From: Planococcus citri
Taxonomy: Eukaryota > Arthropoda > Insecta > Hemiptera > Pseudococcidae
Reading direction: 5' to 3'
Length of the DNA stretch: 64,000 bases
NCBI RefSeq assembly: GCF_950023065.1
Contig: NC_088681.1
Span: forward strand, 29,918,836-29,982,835
This document shows, in pieces, positions 37,594 through 49,649 of this stretch (position 1 is its first letter; every line of letters starts with the position of its first letter). Position numbers and translations under genes: made by a program. Below the pieces are notes generated by a model. The model saw only the letters and a list, made by a program, of their open reading frames with translations. It was not told the DNA's origin and did no database searches.

Positions 37594-38136
37594 GTAAACT
37601 TCTTCGAATTCTTTTGTTATCTATAACAATATTCGAGACTTTCTAAATGTTATCGGAGGATGCAGCTCATTGCATAGTTTACCTGCTGATTTACATTTTC
37701 CAATCTACCCTCGAGAAATAGCCGCATCGATCATTAAATCGAATCCAATTAAAATATTTTAATCGACTCTAAATCAGCGCCAGGCAAGAAGGTGGTCGCG
37801 AAAATTTACGACTTGTAATTTTTTTCGAACCCATAAGACCTTTCGGTTAAATAAATAAAACGCGATTATCGCGAAATATCAATTTGATTTTATTGCCTAT
37901 TACTATTGTAATTTAAGAGCGAAAAAAGCCCGGTTAACGATAACGTTTAAAATTATTTTATTTCCTTATCTTTCGACGCTGCAGTGCCCCATAAAAAGCT
38001 CACCACTGACTGATTTATCATCTTGGGTACGTTTTATTCGACTTGAAGTAAATAAAACTTATACAACTTTTGATCACTGGTCCCAATGAAAATTCTCGTC
38101 GTGATAAAGACTGAAAAAATGAACAAAAATATATAC

Positions 38137-38311
38137 CTTTATGATGTCGAACGTGCCTGTTTCTCGTACAACATGGTTGCTCGAAATACGTAGCGTAATA
38201 ACTGTCGATATCCTCGGTTTCTGCTTTCAATCCATTTATTACACCCAGAAAATCAAATAAATAGAAAAACAATCCGATTTTCACCACTGTCATCAACTTT
38301 ATGGTAGCCAT
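38137..38311 (-). CDS. First coding exon of a putative secreted or type I membrane protein
   Basis: ATG in good context (AAAATGG) opens 58 codons, ending at donor AAAG/GTATAT in phase 1. The N-terminus has a Lys, a hydrophobic core (IGLFFYLFDFLGVI) and a plausible cleavage after NGLKA, which together look like a signal peptide. The predicted mature start is acidic (ETEDIDSYYATYFEQ), then PCC and a basic, His-rich stretch (RNRHVRHHK). The adjacent Cys pair suggests a disulfide-bonded extracellular domain. The rest of the gene would lie toward lower coordinates, but no next exon was found. I do not recognise the family. Confidence 0.5.
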
Positions 38312-38483
38312 TTTACGTTAATTCACAACTAAATTTTAGAAAAAAATACCGACTACACCGACGACTTTGAATTCGACGGCGAGATTTAAACAGGTAACAA
38401 CAAATACTCGATGAAAATCGACATAATATTTACATTAAAATATCACCAACGATCGCGATAATCAGCCATTTTCATCGTATCAG

Positions 38484-38590
38484 TATTTTATAATATTTTA
38501 CGTAAAAATAGCCCGGTATCGAAAACAAACACGAGAACGTAACCAGCTCACACAATGATTCATTCACAACTACCGAAGTCACCGTTTATA
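38484..38590 (-). promoter_or_regulatory. Possible promoter region of the 38.3-kb exon
   Basis: Two TATAAA-like sites face the exon on the minus strand, one in TATAAAATA (38484-38492) and one in TATAAAC (about 38584-38590), 173 and 275 bp before the ATG. Upstream ATGs between them (one opening MKMADYRDRW then stop) mean the true start site cannot be fixed. Confidence 0.2.
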
Positions 38591-38632
38591 AGCCAGAGAG
38601 TCTCCCTATAATAAACGTGCTCCGAATAAATC

Positions 38633-38737
38633 TCAATCTAACTTCGGCCACAGTCGGCTACCTTCGGCTGAACCGTCTCGTGTAATCAAATGTTTTCTAT
38701 ACTTCAAATTATCGTTTTCGTAGTCGTCGACGTCGCG
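38633..38737 (-). CDS. Candidate terminal exon upstream of the 38.3-kb exon
   Basis: A strong acceptor (long T tract then CTCCAG) precedes 34 codons and a TGA, beginning RDVDDYENDNLKYRKHLITR and ending RLWPKLD. A donor-like GAAG/GTAGCC inside would make a shorter exon. If real, it could be the 3' end of another minus-strand gene. Confidence 0.22.
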   Translation of the reverse strand, partial: RDVDDYENDNLKYRKHLITRDGSAEGSRLWPKLD

Positions 38738-38924
38738 CTGGAGAAAAAAAAATAAAATAGAAAACTTTTCAAATTTTCGTCCCTTGTTTACCTCCCTTAC
38801 CCAGGATGTAATTGAGACGTACAAGGGGGTGCGTGTGGAACAAAAAAATCGCTTATAAGCCAAAGCTCTACAAAGAAAGGGAAAAATCAACATTATTGAA
38901 ATCCGGACGGATTTTCGTTCAGTT

Positions 38925-38948
38925 TTGTTGTTGTTGTTGTTGTTGTTG
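38925..38948. repeat. (TTG)8 microsatellite
   Basis: Eight perfect TTG units. Confidence 0.9.
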
Positions 38949-38959
38949 CTAGTGGAAGG

Positions 38960-41900
38960 AAAAACGATATTTCTTTTTAGGTCGGTTTTCCTTTTTTCTT
39001 CTTCTATTTTTTATTTGTCTACGTAACTGATCTGACTCAAAAATTGCTTTGAATCAAATCAATAAGTGTCAAGTTCACAAGCTTTGAGCTGGGTAACGAA
39101 ATGTATACTGCCAAAAAAAAAAACAGCTTTGAACGGGAATTGTAGACAAAATTGGAAACAAGGAAAAAGTTTGATTGCTTCCTCACAATTTTTTTTTTTA
39201 AATAGAACCTGAGCATCATTTTACATGAAGAATATAATCTGCTAAAGCATTGTTTTTTTTGTATAACAAAACAGAAATTGTCATTATTAGTCAGCTTTCA
39301 CAAAAATTATCTGCAAGAAGGAAATGATTGAAGATTTTTTTCAAAATAGATGGTAAAATTTTGGAAATTACACAGGTATCGAAAAATTTTTATTGCCAAC
39401 AGGTTCTTGAAAAAACAAGTGTATAATTAATTGTTTTTCCAAAATTGGTTTCTATAGGTTCAACTGAACTGGTTTATACCTACTGAAGTACATTTGGATC
39501 CTTCTTGAAACATATTTTGAATACCTACTTAACTCAACTAGAATTTCCCGAAAACTGCTTCCAATTGATCTGCTAGGTAGAGAGTAAGGAACACACCAAA
39601 TTTCAACTTTTCAACTTAATCAAGTAGGTGAAATTGCATGGAAATTTTGAATTCCAAGAATTTCCTGGAGGCTCCAGAACCGTTTAAAGTGGCTTGAAAT
39701 CGCTTCCAATCGACTTGTAGGAGGGCAAGATGGTCTCACCCGTGATCCAAATTAATTTTTGAAAATTCACTCCAAAAAGTGACCCCAAATGCCTGTTTTT
39801 GCTAGTACCGTATTTTTTCATGCTCTTCTAATCAAGCTTTTTTCCCAAAAAAGTACCAAGATGTAACAATTTTAGGCATAATGGTGGAATTTGAAAAATA
39901 AAAAGTAGCTTTAGTACTTAACTTTTTTCATTTTCTTAATGACCCTAGCTATTATTGATCAAAAATGAAACCACGAAGGTATGTACTTTCATTGTAACCA
40001 ACTCATCCAAATTTCAGCATCCCACATCACGACACCTAAATTTTTCACTATCCCAATATCGAGGGGGTATTCAAATTTTTTGGTGGGGGAGGGGGGGGTG
40101 GAAATTGTTCTGACTTTTTTCAATGAAATGATTATCATAATTTTTCAAAGAATTGTTCTAAAAAAATACAAATTGATTCATCGAAGATAACACTCTTAAA
40201 AACGAAACGAGGCATAACATTTTTGAAAAATTTTCAAAAGAATTAGGTTAATTTCTTCATACTTTTTAAACGTTTCTTCAAAAAAAAAAAAAATGCATTC
40301 TTGCTCTTCAAAAATGACTTAAACAGAGGGTAAAACTATAGAAAGGAAGGAAACAAAAAAATGTGTTTCTGCCCAAGCGAATTGAGAGATTTTTTTTTAA
40401 ATCTTTGAACATATTTTTTCATCATACTCAAGTTTTTAAACAACATTTTTTCATCAGTCAAGAGTAGGAAAAACAACGAAATTTACTTTAAAATGCTACA
40501 AGAAAGGGATGTATCAAAAATAAAAATTTCAATTCTTACTGAAAAAAACGGTACATTTTCTGGCACGAATTTTTTGATATTATTCATACCATAAAAGTGT
40601 GTGGAAAATTGACTAATGGAAGAAATGTTTCCGAGGTGGGTATGAAAATTATACATTTTTTCCAAATACGAATGATGATTTTGACAAGTGGTGGTCTCCT
40701 TTGATAGTCAAGCTATAAGTAATCCACCTTCGTTTTTTCGGGGAAGGGGCCAAATTTTTGAGAAATTTTCAGTTTTCTTGCATTAAAAATTGTATTAATA
40801 CAATCGCATTTTTTAAAATGGGTGTCTAATGTTCATTGATTTTTAAAAATTTTGCAACTTTTTCTCAAGAAACAAAAATTGTAAATCTGTCTAAGCAATG
40901 CAATAACGATGCAGAATTTTCGGGAAAATGTTTTCTTTAACAAATATTTTTGAATCAATTATGTTTTCCATTTTTACGAGGAAAAATAAAAAATTCGGTT
41001 CGAAACATTTTTTCAAATATTTCAATCTTTTTTTGGGGGGCGTGGGGGGAGATGAAATACGAGGATAAAATCGACTCGCTAGAAACTCAAGATCTGTGAA
41101 TTTCATTTTTGGGAAGTTGACATCACAGAAAGAAAATTTTCGTCAATTTTACAGGAAAAATAGGTATGTACTACCTACTCCAATTTCAAAAGGACAGAAT
41201 ATTTTTAATTTAAAAAAAATCGTGGTTTTTCAATTTTTCAAAATTTATAAGAAATTAAGAAATGTTTAGGTGGCTGAAATTTTGATCTCAGGGCTTTTGG
41301 AGCATGATCCGTTGATCTCTCTAAAAATGTAACTCGGTTTTAATGGCTTTGATAAAAACTAAAAAATATTATCACCATTTTGGAAATCATGGCCTACCTA
41401 TCACATTTTTCATTTTTTCCCCAATTTCAACGCTTCGGAGTAGCTTACAATTGAATTCTCCGACGAAAGCAATGGAGAAAATCTATTCAAAGAATTTAAA
41501 CGGTCAACACATTGCATGCGTTACGTCGAAAAAAATGATAATCTTATCAGCTCCAACACAGAAGTACAGAGATAGAGAATGGTATACAACTGCATGCATG
41601 CCCCTAATATCAAATACAGTGTACACTGGTACGTACAATCGCTGTTAACGGATCAGATTACACGACTAAAAATAAATTACACCACGATTAAGATAACCTC
41701 CTCGGCTCTTCCCTTCACATTTTTCAAATAATCGAAAATCCACTTCCAAAAGGTCTTCATCCTTTAACAAAAACCTCCAACCGTGACCATTTTCCACAAT
41801 TTGAACATAAATGCACCGAAAGAGATCTACGGTACCTATCTAATTAAAAAATTCACCCGACTTCATCCCCTTGGCGTCTTTTCTCTTTTCTCGCATACTA

Positions 41901-42640
41901 CTACACAAAAACAACGTCGGCAGCGTCGTCGTCGCGTTTACACGGCACAAGGACCAGAGTTAATATGTAATTTGTCGCGATGCTATTCACACGCTGATCG
42001 TTGTATTTTCTATTTAATCCTTCACCCTATTTCATGCAAGCAGTTTTGAACGAATACCCTCATCTCTCTAATACATAGAATATACAGTACATTATACCAG
42101 TATTAAATATCTATAGGTAGTAGGGAACGTCTACATAGTATACGTACTATATACACACAATGTGGATAAATCTTCGGTTATACGCTGCTGTAGCCCCACA
42201 AGACGCAATTAATCAATTTTGCATTCTTGTCGAAAAACGAAAATTTAATTAAGATGCTGTAGAGCGAAGGCTGAGGAGAAGTTTCATCCACCTGTTGATA
42301 GAATTTTTTCCTTTCTAAAGGCAGATTGCGTTTAATCAACTTTCATTACACACGACGAAAAGATTCAATTTTTTTGGGTTGTGAACTTTTACCACTAAAT
42401 TTTCATTTTTACTCACATCACGTGCTTGTTTGATGAAAAAGGAATCTCAGAATATTGCAAGTCTGTCAACTTGTTACATAAGACGTGTTCTAGACAAGTT
42501 ACTGTCAAGTTTTGAACTATTTCTGATGTGTTTCCAACACATACATTCAAAGCACCTACATACCTAATTCTCAATTGATGTAGGAAAAATTGCATCTTTG
42601 CATCAAAAATTATGTCTTGAACAACGATACATAGAAAATT
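38960..42640. other. AT-rich DNA with dispersed-repeat fragment
   Basis: 39600-39800 carries GGAGGCTCCAGAACCG and related words of the fold-back family. A CpG-bearing patch lies at 41780-42060. No exon is supportable. Confidence 0.35.
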
Positions 42641-42652
42641 ACGCATAAATAG

Positions 42653-42900
42653 TACCTGCAGGCTCTTTAGGTGGAGTTGGGAAGGCCAGATCAAAAAACT
42701 GAATTAATATTCAGACTCAGCGTCTCCAAAACGATAAGAAATGATATGTCACACAACATCATGATTTTTATTCATCTTCTGAGCAAATTAGAGTGCCTGT
42801 GGTAGAGGTTAGGAGGACCAGATCAAAAAACTGAGTTGATATTCAGACTCAGCGTCCCAAAAACCAAACAAACGATATGTCACATGACATATCTTTCATG
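42653..42900 (+). repeat. ~132-bp tandem duplication
   Basis: CCAGATCAAAAAACTGA at 42686 and 42818, each followed by TATTCAGACTCAGCGTC and then ATATGTCACA. Related to 8630-8960. Confidence 0.7.
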
Positions 42901-42909
42901 TTAAGTTCT

Positions 42910-43500
42910 AGTCAAAATTCCACCCCGCCCCCTCCCCCTTTCGTAATAAGGAACAAATTATCAAGTGTTTTCTTTTTAAAAAAAACCTAAAACCTGATAT
43001 TTTGATCCAAAAAGTTTTACTTTGCATTATTTAATGAGGTGGTCCGAAAAAGACACTTTTCTCAGTAGGCACTCGATTATCCATCCCCTCTTCATTCCCC
43101 TTTTGATGCTCTACAGCATTTTTTCAATCAATTTTTTCGAATTCTCTATTACAAATAAGTTTTTCATTTTCTAATTTTTGTTCTCCATCACTCTCGAACG
43201 ATGCAACGCGACCGTTGTCGTTATGTTTACCTACGATATTGGCCCTTTTATCAACACACCTAATAATACGATGATTAATTGCACGGGTACCAGGTACCGG
43301 CGATGACAGAAATCGAACGTCGTTAACGCCGAACCGCGCTGACAATTATTCAAAAAGTCCAATTAATTTTTGGCGTATATTAAAAGGTGGAAATAGATTT
43401 GAAATGTGTCCTAATCCATTTAGCAACATTATAACATCTCGTTCGAAAAGGCCACATCGCGGTCGCGATTAAAACCCATAACCATTATTTGACAAAATGT
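42910..43500. other. Unique DNA
   Basis: A CpG-bearing patch at about 43190-43340 with no supported exon. Confidence 0.35.
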
Positions 43501-43519
43501 CTCTGCCTAGTAAGTTGAG

Positions 43520-43527
43520 TATAAAAG
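43520..43527 (+). promoter_or_regulatory. TATA-box candidate
   Basis: TATAAAAG is a full consensus match in unique sequence, 31 bp upstream of an ATG in excellent start context. A start site ~30 bp downstream would fall at the ATG itself, so either the leader is almost absent or only one of the two signals is real. Confidence 0.3.
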
Positions 43528-43550
43528 GCGATGACAAAAAACATACAACG

Positions 43551-43600
43551 ATGGCTCATCTTTCTCCATATCTGTGGTCGGTCGTCGGTACTATGTACAG
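43551..43600 (+). CDS. Candidate short first exon
   Basis: ATG (ACGATGG context) followed by AHLSPYLWSVVGTMY, then AG/GTCCGT. A second donor, TCC/GTAAAA, lies 4 bases further on. It is only 16-18 codons with a mildly hydrophobic peptide, so this is weak evidence on its own. The nearby TATA box raises it slightly. Confidence 0.22.
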
Positions 43601-43609
43601 GTCCGTAAA

Positions 43610-44420
43610 ACGTCATTAGGGTGAAATCTCAGCATCTCAGGGTAGTTACGAATTCTCAGCAGCAGCTCAAAGTCATCGAACAATTTCGAAAACTTTTAGC
43701 TATTTTAATTAATTAACAAGAGCTGGCTGGAACAGCGAAGACTATGTATAGTATGCGTGTAACCTACAAGCTTTCGTACAATTCTCTCGTCTTGTCTCGC
43801 TTATACTGTGGCATTTTAAAACATCATCTGTGTGAGCGCAGCATACTTGGGGGCGTCTTCACCACCGCAGCAGCCGCCGGGTACCTTAGTATAGATTGAC
43901 AGTTAAAACTTACCGCAAGTATCGCCTGGCTCGTTTCACCTCACCTCGTCGAGCCAGAATTAAGAGACAAAATTACAACGCGTTGAAAATCATCAAGTTG
44001 GGCGTTTTAATTACCAACGCAAAAGACATTTCAAGAAATTATTAGCGCGATAAAGTTTATAATAATTGAATTAACGGTAAATGGGCGTGGTTTGAACCCT
44101 GTTGTTTTAAATCTAATACCGAAAGGAAAAGCTACAATCGCATGTAAATCTTCGCCTTCATTTGTATGTTAAATGAGTTAAGTAAATTATTGCGACTGCT
44201 GCTCGCTGTTCGGTACTTATGTAGATTAGGTACGTTTGGTACAGTGCAGCGGCACCTCCCCTTAGGCTGTACAGTTCCTCTTCGGCTACTCTATTTTACC
44301 TCCCTGGGGGGAGACACCATCGTCAGCGTCGTGTGCTCTGCTATGTACTACTCTCACTTTTGTATAAATGAGTATTTCCAATTTACAGGTGTAGTTGTAG
44401 GCTTACGAGTAGTCTTTGAC
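43610..44420. other. Unique CpG-containing DNA
   Basis: Complex sequence. A 91-codon plus frame (44166-44441) runs into the element at 44427 and is not called. Confidence 0.35.
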
Positions 44421-44426
44421 TGTATA

Positions 44427-44702
44427 CAGGGTGTCCTATAAAATCATCTGACTTATTTTTCATCAAGAGAAGTGAATTTTAAACATACACTGACGATCCA
44501 CATTTAACCTACCTGTAACTTTTTAAGAGTTATTCAACCTCGAACATTGCCCCTTCATTTCTACGTCATGCAAACCATTCAACACCTTCGTACTTCAGGT
44601 TGCTTTCTCACCAAGTAAATTGTACCGCCTTAAGAACTGAGCAACCTGAACCCAAATCCAACAACGCAGAACACATCACCAAAGATTCGACAGGACACCT
44701 TG
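44427..44702. mobile_element. Short inverted-repeat element, 276 bp
   Basis: Left end CAGGGTGTCCT and right end AGGACACCTTG (10 of 11 match), each adjoining TATA (44423-44426 and 44703-44706), consistent with a TA or TATA target duplication. The interior is non-coding and not palindromic. The same TATACAGGGTGT end occurs without a partner at 16306 and 62810. Confidence 0.5.
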
Positions 44703-44709
44703 TATATTC

Positions 44710-45785
44710 TTCTCTCATGCCTGAGCAGATTGCTAGGTACTCATTGTGAAGCACCGAGCTCTACGGCCGTGCATAATACATTCGAATCGGTAATTCTATC
44801 CTAGTCACCTACCTCTCTACCTCCTTCCACCGGATGAATTACAATTAACCATTAGGTTGTTTTTAATCTCACCAAATGTCTTTTTTTCCTGCTCGTTAGT
44901 GGCGCGTAAAATCGTAATTGCCGAATAAAATTGTGTATGCCAAGGATTAAAAGACCGAGATACCTTTTCCCTTCTATGGTGATTCTTTTTTTCACTCCAG
45001 CTTTCTGTTGGCTGACGCCTACTGCGATGTTAACGCCAGATGACAATTTTATTCGAATCTGGAGAACCGCAAACACGGCCATCTTTTCCATCTTGTCGTG
45101 ATTTTAAAATCGTACCCAGTGCCCTCGTTTTCCTTTCTCGTGTTCTTTTTTTTTGCTTGCAAAGGATACCTTTAGGTACGAACTACGAAGGTAGATATAC
45201 GGTTCTGTTGTAATATTTAAACTCATTTTTACTCGTAAATATTCACTAGTGCGACCTTTTTCACCTTTTTTCCTGTTTTTTTTTTTTTTTTTTTTTTTTT
45301 TGAAATCGAGCCATGTGTCAGTTGAAATAAAAGAAAATCCGTTGGAATGTACATACATGTATCAATTTTCCATACTTTTTGGGATAAAATCGTCTATCTC
45401 TCTATGAAAACCTTTCAATGAAATGTAGGTTTTAACAGATTTTTCCTTTCGAAGAAATGTTCATGAAATATTTCCCAATATCGATTTTTAGCTGAAAATT
45501 AAGCGAACTAAAATTCATTTTTTTAAAAATATATTCAACGATGAGAAACTTGGACAAATTTTCCATGTCAAAGAAAAAAGTAGAATGATGATTCCAGTTT
45601 TCATATCAAATAAATGTTGAATCGAAATAGGTAAAAAAAAAATAACTGATTGGTGCAAAAATGTAATAATTATACCGAAAAATTCATCAAAGTATGTTTT
45701 TCCCATCACGAAAATATTTTTACTTTTTTTCAGTTAAAATTATCAGAATAATATTAGGAATCCCATGCAAAAAAATAGTAGTACT
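44710..45785. other. Mixed unique DNA with poly-T
   Basis: A 26-T run lies at 45276-45301. No exon supportable. Confidence 0.4.
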
Positions 45786-45787
45786 GC

Positions 45788-45940
45788 CAGTAGTAACAAT
45801 TTGAACTTTTCAAGTAGTACTGCACAGTACTAGTGCAGTATTACCACAGTACTACATACTTAACTACTGAACTTCAGTACTCCTAGAGCATAAATAGTAT
45901 TGAAGTACTACTGCAGTACTACTCAAGTACAATCTAATTA
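45788..45940. repeat. AGTACT-rich palindromic cluster 1
   Basis: Multiple AGTACT and CAGTACT words, including AGTACTACTGCAGTACTACT, in about 150 bp. Locally self-complementary. Same vocabulary as 48925-49050. Confidence 0.6.
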
Positions 45941-46549
45941 AACTAAAATCCAGTTGCCCAGTAGAAAAGTACATAAATTTTTTGGCTTTTTCGTGTTAGC
46001 CAGTATTGATTTGTTTTCAACGTTTGGTAGGTACGTGAAATAGCCAATAGGTGCAAAAAGGCGATTTTTTTTTTTTTAATTCTAATTTTTGATTGCCATT
46101 ATTTTTAAAAATATTTGAAATGTGAAGGTTTCTTAACTCGAAATTTCAAATAAATCAATGTAGGTAGGCACAAACAGAACAGATTTTATTTTTTTATTTA
46201 AAAAATTTTTTTTTAGCCAGTACGCCAGTAGATTTTGTTTTTTTTTTACACAGATTTTAGCAGATTTTTGAGTATTTGAATTTTAGCAGATACTGGGGTA
46301 GTAGCTTTTGAAAATGGAATTTGGATTTTACTGAGTTTACTTTAAAAGAGAAAACTTTTAGAGTTTTAAAAGTTTGTGTGAGATTTTTAAAAACCAGATT
46401 TTTGAAAATTCGGCGGGTAAAAAAAAACAAATCTAATATTTTGAAAATTGTCAGTAGGTATATATTTTTTGAAATGTTCAGAAAAATGATTTTTACTCGT
46501 ACGTACTACGTACCTGACATACCTACCAAAGTTGATAGAAATTGGTTGA

Positions 46550-48500
46550 TATTTTCAATTTTGATTTTTCATTTGATGGGGAAAGATGAAGTTGACTGTT
46601 GCATGAGGTGAGAATTGAGATGATTTTTGAAAATTTATAATAATAATAACCAGGATTCGAGCGGATTTTACCATTTTTTTCGTCAGCATTTAACTGCGTT
46701 TTTGATTGCAATCATTCTCACATTCTGTATCAAATTCAAATCGTGATAATTTTGGATTTAATTTACATAATCACTAATATCACGATTAATACTTATTTTT
46801 CGCGTTCACATTTTCACGAAAGTCATGTTGACAGATTTTGCCCTCCAAAAACACAAATTTAATTTTAAATTGAGACCTCACGATCTGATAGCAATCATTC
46901 TGTTCGTAAAGACAAGGGAGACGAGGGGAAATAATGTTGTATGTTGTGGAGTGAGACAATTTTCCAAAAATTAATTACCAGGACTGATTATTGGTTTGAC
47001 GGGGCGACGGGGCCGACGGGGGAGCATGGGGTTCTTTGTGAAGGATTGAGATAATTTTCAAAAATTAATTACCAGGATTGATTTTTGATTTGACGGGGTA
47101 AGACGATTTCCAAAATTGATTTCAAAGGTTTGTGAATTGTGATGGTGATACGAAAGGGAGAGGAATGCAATGATCGATAAATAACAAAAATTCATCACAT
47201 TTTTTGATTTTTTTTTTTCAACAAATTTTTCATTATCTTGAAAATAGGATTATGATTAACAGTAAGTACTACGTAGTAAGCCAGGATGTAGTTTGAAGGA
47301 AGACAGGTAATGTAAAATGTAATACCTGCTCAAATTTTTTTGTTCATTGAACTAGGTAACTGATTGATCAATAATGATAACTATGATTCGTGTTGGGTTC
47401 AACAGTCATCAAATTTTTAAGATGTGACGTCATAAAATAGCTATTAGGCTCAAGAAATATTGAAAAATTGAAATCAAACAAAATTTGTCACTAAAAATAC
47501 AATTTATTCAATCTTCAACGAGAAACTAAAAAAAGCGTGTTTTTTTTAAGGAAATGGAAGTTGGAAAAAAACTACGTTTAAAAAAACTGGTTCAAACTGC
47601 CGTTTTTTGTTTAAAACGCCGTTTTATTTTTATTTTTTGTTTTAAACATATGAAGAGTGATATTCCAAAACTCGCTTTGTCCATTTTCACAACTTTTCAG
47701 GAAAGAGGAAAAACAGTTTCCCTTTAAACGGGTAAATTGGCTTTTTAGGCGAGTTTAGCACTTTATTTGGGTGGATTTATGATGTAGGAGTGTAGGTATA
47801 CACTTCATCCACTAAATACTGCTGAAAAAATGTTCAATAAAAATGAACAAAGCGCGTTTTGGAACATTATTTTTTTTTAAATTTTTAGTGAATTGGCTAT
47901 TTAGGTGAGTGCAACACCTCATTTTGGTAGGTTGATGATGTAGGAATGTGAGTTAATACTTCATCTACCAGGTACCGCTGAAAACTCAACTTTGATAAAA
48001 ATGGACAAAACGAGTTTTGGAATATCACTCTTCATATACAATCTTGAAAATGCATTAATTAGGTAGGTAGAAGTACCTACTTACTATGAATTAATGCTAC
48101 CAAGATTAATTTGTTTAGATTTAGATTATTTGATTTGATGAGGAAATATTACCTGATTCAGATAGGTATGACGATTTTTAAAAATTATCAGTGACCACTG
48201 GTCACATAATCAGGAATCAAGATTTAGAATTGAGATTGACTTTTGATTTGACGGGGAAATTGTGTTGACTGTTGACTGCTGAAGTGCTGACTGAGTGAGG
48301 TGAGGAAATGATTTTTAAAAAAAACAAACAAAAATTCATCGCAGATTTGTGTTATGATTTGACATTGACTGGAAAACACAGTGTTGATTGTTGAATGTGG
48401 TTAGTGTGGTGACTCTGGACCTAGCGATGAGTGGCGAGTTGGTGAGACAATAATCAAAAAACAAAAATGGATTAATGATAATGTTTGATTTAATGAGGCT
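46550..48500. repeat. Diffuse degenerate repeat tract
   Basis: The words TTGATTTGACGGGG, AAAAATTAATTACCAGGA and GTTGACTGTTGA recur in similar order near 46566, 46970, 47065, 48200 and 48350. It is interrupted by the MITE at 47651. Confidence 0.4.
47651..48034. mobile_element. MITE, 384 bp, with internal duplication
   Basis: The left terminal TGAAGAGTGATATTCCAAAA is mirrored at the right end (48003-48034), about 28 bp nearly perfect. TA sits outside both ends (47649-47650, 48035-48036). Inside are two ~140-bp direct copies (for example ATGATGTAGGA at about 47780 and 47937), so the element is a tandem dimer between inverted ends. Non-coding. Tc1/mariner-type by its TA duplication. Confidence 0.75.
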
Positions 48501-48924
48501 AGGGAAGGGGACAGGCAAACAGTGGTATCTATTATAATACGTTGGAGAGTTTCCAGCTTAATTGACCAATTTTTTGATCATTTTCATTTCAATGACTTTG
48601 ATGAGTTGAGTTTGATGCTTTTCAAAGTTTGTGTGGTGATTGTGAATATGTTTTTTAACACATTCCTTTCATAAGTTTCATACTTGCATGTTTTCAAACA
48701 GAAAATGAAATTACACATAAAATTTGAGCTGCATACAGTAATAGTTGATAAAATTCAGTAAAATACTGTATTTTACCATACACATCGAGTAAATTACTGT
48801 AACTCCTGAGTCCTGAGTCCTGAGTAGGTACACTCTAGGGAGGACCACTACTACCCAGTACCCACACGGGCACACTATCCACAGACTACACGGGTAGGTA
48901 CCTTACTTTGAGATACTCAAAGAC

Positions 48925-49050
48925 GGGTACACTAGTACCAGTACTACTTCCAGTGTACTGTAATACTGAACTACTGAACAAAATAGTATATGACTTTGAA
49001 AGAAGTACTGTAGTACTACTGCAGTACTACTAATCTATGATTTTTTTGCT
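48925..49050. repeat. AGTACT-rich palindromic cluster 2
   Basis: It contains AGTACTGTAGTACTACTGC and AGTACTAC repeats like cluster 1, about 3.1 kb away, next to a CCTGAGTCCTGAGT triplet at about 48805. Confidence 0.6.
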
Positions 49051-49054
49051 AGGG

Positions 49055-49645
49055 ATAGTAAGAAGATGATACACAGCAGTTATATGAATTTTTAAATGAT
49101 TGTGTTTTATGAATCAATAATGAATTATCGCATAGATCATGAATAATTGACTTACTCATCATCACGATCTCTGTCATTCTTATGATACAAATTTGAACTC
49201 ACCTGAAACAAAAAAACAAAATAAATCGTTAGATGATCGATCAACATTAGCCCCTCGCAGTGTACAATTACTTACCTACTTTAAAAAGAAAATTGAATTA
49301 ATGCTTAACAATTTTCAAATAGGTAAGTACCTACAAAAGTGTTACCAATTATTCAAAGTGATTTCCTAAAAATTATTGTTAGAATTTGAAAATTTGAAAA
49401 CCATGGGAATCAACTGTAGTTTGCATTACCATTACGTATGATGTTGTTCTAAGTTTCAAATTACATATAAATTTTTCACCAGCTTCGCTCGGTCTGATTT
49501 GAATTCTGTAGCACAAATTTACAAAAATCCCAAGAATGAAAAAATTACCTTGAGAAACTTCAGTAATATTACCAAATTAATAGAAAAATTCAAATTTTTT
49601 GTAATAATCTTTTTTTTTTGTTCAAACTACTTTTGGACAATTATA
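49055..49645. other. AT-rich DNA
   Basis: No supportable feature. Confidence 0.35.
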
Positions 49646-49649
49646 AATG

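Noticed and set aside
44300..44320. Minus-strand ATG with ideal context and donor after seven codons
   Set aside because: Too short to distinguish from chance.
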